Assembly (NCBI GenBank): GCA_964544305.1
Contig: CAZJAZ010000019.1
Coordinates: 1-45,810, forward strand
Direction of reading: 5' to 3'
DNA length: 45,810 bases
Source of the DNA: JAFDWI01 sp964544305
Lineage (GTDB): Bacteria; Actinomycetota; Acidimicrobiia; Acidimicrobiales; Iamiaceae
The notes below the pieces were generated by a model. The model saw nothing but the letters and a program-made list of their open reading frames with translations, ran no database searches and was not told the DNA's origin. The translations under genes and the position numbers were made by a program. Shown piece after piece: positions 27,392 to 34,261 of the stretch (positions are counted from its first letter, which is position 1; the number at the start of each line of letters is the position of its first letter).

Positions 27392-28339
27392 TCAGCCCTT
27401 ACTTTCCGCGAGTTCGGCGAGACGCCGGTTCTCCATGCCTTCCTTGTCGCGACGGTGCAGGCTGTAAGCGAGGATCAAGAACATGATCAAGCTGAGCGTT
27501 CCGAAAGCGAAAGCAGGTTGACGTACCGCACCAAGGTCACGGACCAACAACACGTTGATGACCGGTTGGTTCGGGTCGGGAACCGCACGGGGCGGCGGTT
27601 CACCAGGGAGAGCCGTTTGCGCAATGGCTGGGCGAAGCTGCACAACCGCGTAATGCGGCGGATTATCTGCGCCGAACCACATCGCGGTGGTCTTGATGCG
27701 GTTCGCAACCCGTGCTGCAACCGAGTCGTTTGCACGACCGGGTTTCCCGCCGCGTTCAAAGACCGTACCGACGATCAGATCTGACGAGGAGTTGAACTTG
27801 AGCGTGTTATAGCCATTCTCAGCCAAGTAGCTTGCCGCGGTTGCGGAAGAATCACCATAGGTTCCTTGTGCACTTGAGACAATCGACCAGCCGTTCAATT
27901 TTGGAGCCAGCGATTTGGCAACAGAAGGATCGGCTTGCACAACATCACCCATCGTCGGGGTTGCCGAACGGCCCTTCATGGCCTCTTGCACAAGCTTATT
28001 TGTTTCCAAATACTGCAACGGCGTCTTTGGTAACGCATCAGGTTGAGGCACATTGTGGAGTTGCTTGTTGTAGGCCACCGTCGGCGTCGACGATGTCTCA
28101 ACCACCTTCCAAGCAGGTGCTGGACCGTGATAGCCCAACGCATAAATCGCCCAGAACAAGAACATCAACGTCAACCAACCAAAGATGGCGGTTGCGGTGA
28201 CGTGCACCGCGAGACGTGAACCTAGGTTGGTGGTCAGCAGGATCAACGGCGTACCGCATAACACGGCGACCGCAATGACGACATCAAGAATACCGCGGAT
28301 ACCCGGATCCCAAGTCAGAGAGGCAAGCAAATGGATCAT
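27392..28339 (-). CDS. Membrane protein of unknown function in the bc-complex/nuo cluster
   Basis: 315 aa, no family recognised. Two N-terminal membrane helices (about 15-35 and 47-69), a roughly 190-residue extracytoplasmic domain without cysteines, and one C-terminal helix (about 277-297) followed by a charged cytoplasmic tail. The domain holds a segment resembling a small alpha/beta fold (WSIVSSAQGTYGDSSATAAS...SDLIVGTVFERGG) and a Pro-rich stretch. The ATG at 28339 overlaps the cytochrome c stop (TGATG), and nuoA follows 5 nt later. I infer an accessory or assembly subunit of the adjacent quinol:cytochrome c oxidoreductase or of the link to complex I. No catalytic motif is visible. Confidence 0.8.
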   Translation of the reverse strand: MIHLLASLTWDPGIRGILDVVIAVAVLCGTPLILLTTNLGSRLAVHVTATAIFGWLTLMFLFWAIYALGYHGPAPAWKVVETSSTPTVAYNKQLHNVPQPDALPKTPLQYLETNKLVQEAMKGRSATPTMGDVVQADPSVAKSLAPKLNGWSIVSSAQGTYGDSSATAASYLAENGYNTLKFNSSSDLIVGTVFERGGKPGRANDSVAARVANRIKTTAMWFGADNPPHYAVVQLRPAIAQTALPGEPPPRAVPDPNQPVINVLLVRDLGAVRQPAFAFGTLSLIMFLILAYSLHRRDKEGMENRRLAELAESKG

Positions 28340-29490
28340 CAAAGTCCTCTCACGTATTGGACGATCGCGGCAACCTGCGACTGGGTCATCATGCCGGAAC
28401 CTGGCGCGCCGGGATCAAGCTTGGGCACATTGGGTTGTGAGGCACCCGAATCCGTGTCTGGGTTGTAGGCCTTCGTAGCGCAGAAGGCGGGCATGCGACC
28501 GGTTCCCATACCGTGCACCCCATAGACCTTGCCCTCTTCGGATCCTTGGCACACGAAGTTCGTCATTGCGTCAAGGCCCTGAGTCGACCCTGGGAACTGC
28601 GCGGTGGTGTCCGACAAGTTTGGACCGTACGCACCATCACCGTCGGTGCCTTTGTCACCATACGACCAGCCCTGCGTGTGGCAACGACCACACGAATAGG
28701 CACCACCGGCAACGCCAGAGTAGTAACCCAGATTAAAGAGCGCTTCGCCATCGCTGGTGTAAGGCTTGCCTGCGGCCTCGGCCGCCGCCTTTTCTTTGGC
28801 GAGACCTTCACGTACTTCCTTTTGTGCCTGACGCGGTGAGATCTGAATGGATTGCAAGAACGAAATCAGATCTTCAATCGACTGTGCGTCAAGTGAACCG
28901 CCCCCTTCAACACCCCAACCCGCCATCGGTGAGAACGGACGGCCATAGGTGATGATGTAACGAAGTTCTGAACGGTTGAATCGCAGCGTTGCGGTGTCAA
29001 GGGCCGGGGCTTTCCAGCTCACCTGTTTGATAAATCGACCGGCCGAATCGGTCACCGTGTAATTTGCGACCCCGCCCGTTCCAGTCGCGCCGTGGCAATC
29101 GGCGCAACCAAGGCCGTCGTGGTTCTCTTCGGTGTTCGAACCATAAAGTTCGCCACCGGTCTGCACGAACGACTGATCGTGCGCCTTCACCGCATTTGCC
29201 ATGCGTGAGGGCTCATTCAACCAGTACAGCGGAAGGACCACCGAGATTGCCGCGAGCGTGAAGAACGCCATCACAAGCGCGCGGTTCAATCGAGTTGTCT
29301 CAAGGGTCTTGTCGTCGTAGTAGGGCTTGCGGTTTGGGGCAAGAAAAACTTCAGACCCGGCCGCGGCTTTGCCCGAGCGCATCGTGGCAAAGCCGTATAC
29401 CACGCACAGTAAGAACACTGCGAAGAGAACGACGTAACCAATCGAGGACTGGACGGTTCCAAGAATCATGTCGTGCATTGCTCCGATCAC
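28339..29490 (-). CDS. Membrane-anchored dihaem cytochrome c (QcrC-type)
   Basis: 383 aa with two N-terminal helices (about 17-36 and 70-91), then an extracytoplasmic region holding two c-type haem sites, C129-x2-C132-H133 (CADCH) and C267-x2-C270-H271 (CGRCH), each in its own cytochrome c domain. A charged helical linker (about 220-245) lies between them. Next to split cytochrome b and the Rieske protein it takes the place of dihaem QcrC in actinobacterial bcc complexes, passing electrons from Rieske onwards. Typical QcrC has a C-terminal anchor; here both helices are N-terminal. The GTG start overlaps the Rieske stop (GTGA). Confidence 0.88.
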   Translation of the reverse strand: MIGAMHDMILGTVQSSIGYVVLFAVFLLCVVYGFATMRSGKAAAGSEVFLAPNRKPYYDDKTLETTRLNRALVMAFFTLAAISVVLPLYWLNEPSRMANAVKAHDQSFVQTGGELYGSNTEENHDGLGCADCHGATGTGGVANYTVTDSAGRFIKQVSWKAPALDTATLRFNRSELRYIITYGRPFSPMAGWGVEGGGSLDAQSIEDLISFLQSIQISPRQAQKEVREGLAKEKAAAEAAGKPYTSDGEALFNLGYYSGVAGGAYSCGRCHTQGWSYGDKGTDGDGAYGPNLSDTTAQFPGSTQGLDAMTNFVCQGSEEGKVYGVHGMGTGRMPAFCATKAYNPDTDSGASQPNVPKLDPGAPGSGMMTQSQVAAIVQYVRGL

Positions 29491-30269
29491 TCCCCGCCAC
29501 TCACACAGTGGGGGCCGGCTGGCTCTTGACCCGTGGTGTCGGTGCCAATTGAGGCACCCTGGATAACAGCACCGGTGTCAGCCACAAGGGTGCCACCCGA
29601 TACCGACGTAGCGAAATGGTCCATGCCGCGTGGGGCTGGCCCCGACTTCTTTTCGCCAACCTGGTTGTACTGCGAGCCATGGCATGGGCACTCAAACCAT
29701 TGCGAGGTGAAACAGGGCGGAACCCGGCACCCCAAGTGCGGACACTTCTGGTACAACACCGTAAGGCCTTGTTCCATCGCGGCAAGCTCGCTTGGCTGAT
29801 ACACCTTGCGGGCCTTAGGCAACGCCTCAAGGGGAAAGTCCGTGACAAATAGCTTGCCTTCGGGCACGTAATAGAACCCGTTGGCCTGCTGGACTTTGGC
29901 TTTCAGATCGCTCACTTTGCCAAGTGAAATCTTTGAACCAAAACCACCGGAAATCCGCGGCCACAAGAAACTTACGAGGCCAGCACCAAAACCCGCTGCG
30001 CCAAGGCCTGCAAGCGTCCAGATTCCCCGGTTGAGGAATTGGCGACGCGACACCCCGATCTCTTCGGGAGTCGGTGGCGTCCACGTTACGACTTCACCGT
30101 TCGCTGCCAGGTCAGCTTCGTTCGCACGACCTTGGCGGTCACGAGCTTTCGTCTCGCCGCTGAGCGTGCCCACCGCCTTGGTTGTGTCGCGACGTCCAAG
30201 CACAAAGAATGCGCCGGCGATGATCGCCAAGACAACCACGATGACGATGACGGATATGAGTGCGGTCAT
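29487..30269 (-). CDS. Rieske iron-sulfur protein of quinol:cytochrome c reductase
   Basis: 260 aa. The [2Fe-2S] ligands are C176/H178 (KCPHLGC) and C194/H197 (CPCHGS); C181 and C196 supply the stabilising disulfide. One helix at the N-terminus (about 4-25) and a second (about 80-103) preceded by SRRQFLNRG, a twin-arginine motif, in line with Tat-dependent insertion of folded Rieske proteins. I start at the ATG at 30269, 10 bp after the upstream stop and with GAGG about 9 nt before it. A longer reading to 30350 would overlap cytochrome b by 70 nt. It accepts electrons from menaquinol at the Qo site and gives them to the dihaem cytochrome encoded next. Confidence 0.93.
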   Translation of the reverse strand: MTALISVIVIVVVLAIIAGAFFVLGRRDTTKAVGTLSGETKARDRQGRANEADLAANGEVVTWTPPTPEEIGVSRRQFLNRGIWTLAGLGAAGFGAGLVSFLWPRISGGFGSKISLGKVSDLKAKVQQANGFYYVPEGKLFVTDFPLEALPKARKVYQPSELAAMEQGLTVLYQKCPHLGCRVPPCFTSQWFECPCHGSQYNQVGEKKSGPAPRGMDHFATSVSGGTLVADTGAVIQGASIGTDTTGQEPAGPHCVSGGE

Positions 30270-30279
30270 TACCCGAGCC

Positions 30280-30816
30280 TCACAGATCGAAGAACAGGCC
30301 GTCGTGCCACGGCAAAGTGAATTGGAAACCCGGTCCTCGGAACAAGGCACCGATAATCGAAAGGATCGCCCAGAACATCACGAACACCGTGAAGAACGTC
30401 ACGGCAAACTTGCGGTCTTCAGGATGATTCGACGGGTTCTTGTCGAGATAGGGCACGGTGATCAGCCCGACGATGACGACCGTCGGCCCAAGCACACCGG
30501 CAATCTGCGGGTTGAACATCGTGAGCAGTTCTTGCAAACCGATGAAGTACCACGGGGCTTTGGCTGGGTTCACCGTCTTGTTCGGATCTGCCAACACCTG
30601 CAGTGGTGCGTTTACGAACATCGAAAACACCACGATGAACAAGAACACGATGAGCGCAGCCACAAACTCGATGACGAGGAGGTGGGGCCACACGTGGACC
30701 TTGTCGGTGGGCTTGGTCCGGAGTTCTTTAATCGAACCGGCCCGCACAACTTCGGCGAGACGCGGGTCGTCAACCGAGCCGTTGGTTGTTGGTGGATCAG
30801 CAGTGATCGTCGTCAT
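30280..30816 (-). CDS. Cytochrome b C-terminal subunit (subunit IV/PetD-type)
   Basis: 178 aa with three helices, equivalent to subunit IV of the b6f complex. It carries the Qo-site region in NPAKAPWYFIGLQELL. The canonical PEWY reads A87-P-W-Y90 here, so the glutamate is replaced by proline. A 40-residue polar N-terminus precedes the first helix. Begins 11 bp after the cytochrome b N-terminal gene; together the two make a full cytochrome b. Confidence 0.92.
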   Translation of the reverse strand: MTTITADPPTTNGSVDDPRLAEVVRAGSIKELRTKPTDKVHVWPHLLVIEFVAALIVFLFIVVFSMFVNAPLQVLADPNKTVNPAKAPWYFIGLQELLTMFNPQIAGVLGPTVVIVGLITVPYLDKNPSNHPEDRKFAVTFFTVFVMFWAILSIIGALFRGPGFQFTLPWHDGLFFDL

Positions 30817-30827
30817 GTTTCACAACC

Positions 30828-31604
30828 TCACAGTGGACCAGAGATTCCGCCGTCTTTGCGCACCCGCCAGAAATGCACCGCCATGAAGATGACGATGATG
30901 AACGGGAGCATCAAGACGTGGAGGACGTACCAGCGGATAAGAGTTCCAGCACCGATTTCGTTTCCGCTCACGAGCACGAAACGAACTTCGTTTCCGAACA
31001 CCGGCGTGTAACCCGCCATGTTCGAACCAACCGTCACGGCCCACAGAGACAACTGGTCCCAAGGAAGCAGGTAACCCGTGAACGAGAGGAGGAACGTGAG
31101 GAGCAGCAACACAATGCCGATGACCCAGTTGAACTCGCGTGGCGGCTTGTAGGCGCCGTGGTAAAACACCCGACACATGTGCAAGAACACCGAGAGCACC
31201 ATGAGGTGCGCGGACCACCGATGCATGTTTCGAACTAACAAACCAAACGTCACCGAAGTTTGGAGCTGGTAGATGCTGTTCCATGCTTCAGTGGTGGTCG
31301 GCTTGTAGAAGAACATCAAGAAGATGCCCGTCACGGTGAGCAACATGAACAGAAAGAAGCTCAACCCACCGAGACACAGCGTGTACGAGACCTTGACCGC
31401 GTGTCGCTTCACCTTCACCGGGTGCAAGTGGTAGAGCAGGCTGTTCATGATGACGTAGCTGCGGTTACGCGGCGTGTCTTCAAAGTCGCGCTTGAAAACT
31501 GAGCCGGGACGGAAGATCGAGTTCCATACCTGAGAACCTCGAACCTTCTCGTCGAGCTCGGCCAGCTTTTCTTGTGCTGCGCTGGGTTTATCGACGGTGC
31601 TCAC
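30828..31604 (-). CDS. Cytochrome b N-terminal subunit (cytochrome b6-type)
   Basis: 258 aa, four core helices preceded by a cytoplasmic extension of about 65 residues. The bis-haem ligands are H128/H142 (NMHRWSAH and FLHMCRV) and H229/H244 (YVLHVLMLP and AVHFWRV). The second pair has the 14-residue spacing of cytochrome b6 rather than the 13 of mitochondrial-type cytochrome b. YTLCLGG puts C77 at the place of the b6 cysteine that covalently binds haem ci. PWDQLSLWAV and RKDGGISGPL also match b6. It starts by overlapping the upstream 148-aa membrane protein gene by 4 nt. Confidence 0.93.
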   Translation of the reverse strand: MSTVDKPSAAQEKLAELDEKVRGSQVWNSIFRPGSVFKRDFEDTPRNRSYVIMNSLLYHLHPVKVKRHAVKVSYTLCLGGLSFFLFMLLTVTGIFLMFFYKPTTTEAWNSIYQLQTSVTFGLLVRNMHRWSAHLMVLSVFLHMCRVFYHGAYKPPREFNWVIGIVLLLLTFLLSFTGYLLPWDQLSLWAVTVGSNMAGYTPVFGNEVRFVLVSGNEIGAGTLIRWYVLHVLMLPFIIVIFMAVHFWRVRKDGGISGPL

Positions 31605-32047
31605 GTGAGTTGCCCTTTCCGGCTGAGCATTGGGCGACGCTTGCCCTGACGTGTTTGATCTCGGCGTGCTGCATCGGCCTGAGCACGGCCTCGTTTGCCC
31701 CAGAACATGAACAGCGAAATGTGCATGCCGATCATGAAGGCGTAAATGATCGTGGTGATGATGTCACCTAACGCGGCCTTCGAAAATGACACGGGGCCTT
31801 TGACGAGCGTGCCGTGCGGACCGGTCAGCAACTGGTCAGGCCTCCATTGCAAACCGTTTTGGAAATAGTTGATCCAGGCTTCAGGCACCACGCCGTACGC
31901 CCAGAACATGCAGAAAAATACGAACACGGCCGCGACCATGGCTTCGCCCCACGTCAGTGGCGTGCCCACAGGTCGGCGTTTGCCTTGGCGCACGATTACG
32001 CCGATCAACACAAATGCCACGAGGAGAGAACCGACAAAAGCAATCAT
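31601..32047 (-). CDS. Small membrane protein at the head of the cytochrome b cluster
   Basis: 148 aa, no family recognised. Three predicted helices (about 3-20, 37-54, 95-116) and a strongly basic C-terminal tail (RRDQTRQGKRRP) expected in the cytoplasm. A loop with PEAWINYFQNGLQWRPDQ lies between helices 2 and 3. GGAGG is found about 10 nt upstream of the ATG, and its TGA overlaps the cytochrome b start by 4 nt. Position and coupling suggest a small supernumerary subunit or assembly factor of the b6c-type complex. Confidence 0.8.
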   Translation of the reverse strand: MIAFVGSLLVAFVLIGVIVRQGKRRPVGTPLTWGEAMVAAVFVFFCMFWAYGVVPEAWINYFQNGLQWRPDQLLTGPHGTLVKGPVSFSKAALGDIITTIIYAFMIGMHISLFMFWGKRGRAQADAARRDQTRQGKRRPMLSRKGQLT

Positions 32048-32256
32048 CGGCTACAGCCTCCGCTCGTGAATTTGCTCACATTGTCGACACCGGTGGTGGT
32101 GCATCCGTCTGCGATCACGCCTAATTCTTTAGCACGCCACGCGGCCTTGGGACCCAATCGGGGCTTCGCGACACCGGTTCTTCGCAACGAGCGACGGTTG
32201 ACGTAGCCACTGTCAAGAGGTTGCTCCACACCGGTCACGTTAGTCAGCGTTGGCAT
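32044..32256 (-). CDS. Possible small basic protein preceding the cytochrome operon
   Basis: 70-aa reading frame whose TGA overlaps the next ATG (ATGA), like most junctions in this operon. The product is polar and basic (VNRRSLRRTGVAKPRLGPKA) with two cysteines near the end. No ribosome binding site precedes the ATG at 32256, and the first possible promoter element (TAACGT on the - strand, 32238-32243) lies inside it, so the true start may be a GTG near 32229. It may instead be an untranslated leader. Confidence 0.35.
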   Translation of the reverse strand: MPTLTNVTGVEQPLDSGYVNRRSLRRTGVAKPRLGPKAAWRAKELGVIADGCTTTGVDNVSKFTSGGCSR

Positions 32257-32270
32257 TGACCGTGGGGTTC

Positions 32271-32284
32271 GGCACTAAGGTGCC
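32271..32284. promoter_or_regulatory. Short inverted repeat in the divergent cytochrome promoter region
   Basis: GGCAC-TAAG-GTGCC lies between the divergently transcribed bc/nuo operon and the cytochrome c gene, where an operator would act on both. Arms are only 5 bp, so chance is a real alternative. I found no Rex-type TTGTGA...TCACAA site in this region. Confidence 0.2.
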
Positions 32285-32339
32285 CTTCGCCCGACAAATT
32301 TCGAATCGCATACTTGGGCATCCGGTACATGGAGGAAAC

Positions 32340-32912
32340 GTGACCGACTCGCCAAACGAACCGACGACCCCGACACCGGTTGACCCGGTCGCGGCTGCGC
32401 AGCGTCGGCGGCGGATTCCTGTGTGGGCGATCGCCCTGTTCCCCGCTCTGATGGTGTGGGCCGTGATTTACGTCAACGGCGTAACGAACCCGCCGGCCGC
32501 AGCAAACACGCCTGACGCAATGGGCGCATCGATTTACGGGACGTCATGTGGCGGGTGCCACGGGGCGACCGGTGGTGGTGGCTCCGGCCCAGCGTTCGCT
32601 GGCGGCGATTTGCTCAATGTGTTCCCCAAATGGCAGGACCAGGTGAAGTGGGTGGACATTGGCTCGAACAACTGGACCGCTGAAACCGGTTCCAAGACGT
32701 TTGGTGCAACAAAGAAGCCGCTAACGGGTGGCACGATGCCAGGGTTTGGCCCCAAAGGTGATTCGTCACTGACCTGCGAGCAGATCGTCTTGGTTGTTCG
32801 CTACGAACGTTCACACTTTGCCGGCGAAGATCCCCAAGACGACCTTGAAGAACTCGCCACCCAGATCGCCGCGGGCCAAACCCCCTCGGAGATCCCGGGC
32901 TGCGAATCCTGA
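32340..32912 (+). CDS. Membrane-anchored monohaem cytochrome c
   Basis: 190 aa. A polar Thr/Pro-rich N-terminus, one membrane helix (about 26-47, after QRRRR), a short linker, then one cytochrome c domain with C70-x2-C73-H74 (CGGCHG) and a likely Met ligand in GGTMPGFG. I start at the GTG at 32340 because GGAGGA lies directly upstream; an in-frame start at 32250 has no such signal and would run through the divergent promoter. Divergent from the bc/nuo operon and 17 bp upstream of the flavoprotein gene. Probably an electron carrier between the b6c-type complex and a terminal oxidase, which is not in this window. Confidence 0.85.
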   Translation: MTDSPNEPTTPTPVDPVAAAQRRRRIPVWAIALFPALMVWAVIYVNGVTNPPAAANTPDAMGASIYGTSCGGCHGATGGGGSGPAFAGGDLLNVFPKWQDQVKWVDIGSNNWTAETGSKTFGATKKPLTGGTMPGFGPKGDSSLTCEQIVLVVRYERSHFAGEDPQDDLEELATQIAAGQTPSEIPGCES

Positions 32913-32929
32913 GTCATTGCGTTCACGGC

Positions 32930-34174
32930 GTGACCGAGCGCCATGATGTTGTCATTGTCGGCGGTGGACCGGCTGGGGCTGCAACCGGTTACTGGTGTGC
33001 AAATGCCGGGCTAGATGCCGTCATCGTTGAGCGTTCACCGTTCCCGCGCGACAAGGTGTGCGGTGACGGGCTAACTCCACGGGCCGTGTTGCAACTTCAC
33101 GAGATGGGGTTGGGCGACTGGCTCGTCACGAAACATCCAAATCATGGGTTGCGCACGCAAGCACACGGCATCACGTTGGAGTTGGCGTGGCCCGAGCATT
33201 CACGTTTTGGTAATCGTGGCTACGTGGTACGGCGTACCGAGCTCGACGAGGTGGTGGCACGTCACGCTCAGTCGGCAGGGGCCAGATTGTTTGACAACAC
33301 GGAAGCGACCGCGCCGATTGTGGCGGATGGGTTTGTACGTGGCATCACCGTGACCGACAAGACGTCGGGCGCGTCACGTGACATATACGCCCGGTACGTG
33401 GTGTTAGCCGAAGGCGCGAACGCACGTGTTGGTCGAGCACTTGGAATGACACGGGATCGCACCTACCCGATGGGGCTTGCCATACGCGGGTACTACGAGT
33501 CACCACTCGCTGATGACCATTGGATTGAAAGTGCGCTTGACGTACGCGATCGGTTTGGCGCGGCGATGCCCGGATACGGCTGGGTATTTCCGGTGGGTGA
33601 TGGCAGCGTGAATGTTGGCATCGGCCTGTTGTCGACGTTCCGTGACTACAAGAGCGCGAACACGAATCACATGATGGCCGAGTGGTTACGTACCGCGCCC
33701 CAGCACTGGGGACTTGACCCTGATGCGCCACTTGGTGAAGTGAAAGGCGGGCGTTTACCGATGGCCGGTTCGGTGTCGCCAAAGGTCGGACCAAATTGGG
33801 TGGCGACCGGTGACACCGCCGGGTTCATCAATCCCTTCAATGGCGAAGGGATCGATTACGCATACGAGACCGGGCGTTTGGCCGCCGAGTTAATTGCCGA
33901 GTCGCTTACAGCGGCGAATGGACTGGCCTTGGCTCGTTACCCACAGCTCCTCGATGACGAGTACGGGCTGTACTTCAAGGTTGCGCGACTATTTATGACG
34001 CTCATGGGCCGCCCTGCATTGCTGCGTGAACTCACCCGCATCGGAATGCATTCCAAGTCGCTCATGGAATGGGTGCTGGCGATCATGGCAAACCTGTTAG
34101 AGCCTGATGAGATTGGGCCTGCGGAAGCGGTGTACGCCACGGTGTCCACGCTCGCCCGCGTGTTTCCAGACTGA
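32930..34174 (+). CDS. Geranylgeranyl reductase-family flavoprotein (menaquinone reductase-like)
   Basis: FAD-dependent oxidoreductase, 414 aa. The N-terminus has the dinucleotide fold VVIVGGGPAGAATG, then ERSPFPRDKVCGDGLTPRA, typical of geranylgeranyl reductases. The second FAD motif is GDTAGFINPFNGEGIDYA. Family members reduce isoprenoid double bonds in archaeal lipids, in chlorophyll, or in actinobacterial menaquinone (MenJ). Next to complex I and the quinol:cytochrome c reductase, partial saturation of the menaquinone tail is the most economical role, but this is inference. It starts with GTG 17 bp after the cytochrome c stop, so the two are probably co-transcribed. It converges on zwf with a long palindrome between. 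Confidence 0.85.
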   Translation: MTERHDVVIVGGGPAGAATGYWCANAGLDAVIVERSPFPRDKVCGDGLTPRAVLQLHEMGLGDWLVTKHPNHGLRTQAHGITLELAWPEHSRFGNRGYVVRRTELDEVVARHAQSAGARLFDNTEATAPIVADGFVRGITVTDKTSGASRDIYARYVVLAEGANARVGRALGMTRDRTYPMGLAIRGYYESPLADDHWIESALDVRDRFGAAMPGYGWVFPVGDGSVNVGIGLLSTFRDYKSANTNHMMAEWLRTAPQHWGLDPDAPLGEVKGGRLPMAGSVSPKVGPNWVATGDTAGFINPFNGEGIDYAYETGRLAAELIAESLTAANGLALARYPQLLDDEYGLYFKVARLFMTLMGRPALLRELTRIGMHSKSLMEWVLAIMANLLEPDEIGPAEAVYATVSTLARVFPD

Positions 34175-34203
34175 GACCCTCCCCTACCTCTACCTTCCTC
34201 TTT

Positions 34204-34256
34204 CCGAAATTTGACGCGTTATGGCCCCATAGGGGCCATAACGCGTCAAATTTCGG
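34204..34256. terminator. Perfect 25-bp-arm palindrome, probable bidirectional terminator
   Basis: Arms 34204-34228 and 34232-34256 are perfectly complementary over 25 bp, around a 3-nt ATA loop. It lies between two convergent genes (ends at 34174 and 34262), where a hairpin would serve both strands. No clear T-run follows on either side, so it may act as a strong block, an mRNA-end stabiliser, or a small palindromic repetitive element. Central part: GTTATGGCCCC-ATA-GGGG. Confidence 0.65.
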
Positions 34257-34261
34257 AGGGT

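Noticed and set aside
32257..32339. Rex-type operator before the bc/nuo operon
   Set aside because: I looked for TTGTGA and TCACAA half-sites between the divergent genes and found none at suitable spacing; only a weak 5-bp-arm inverted repeat is present.
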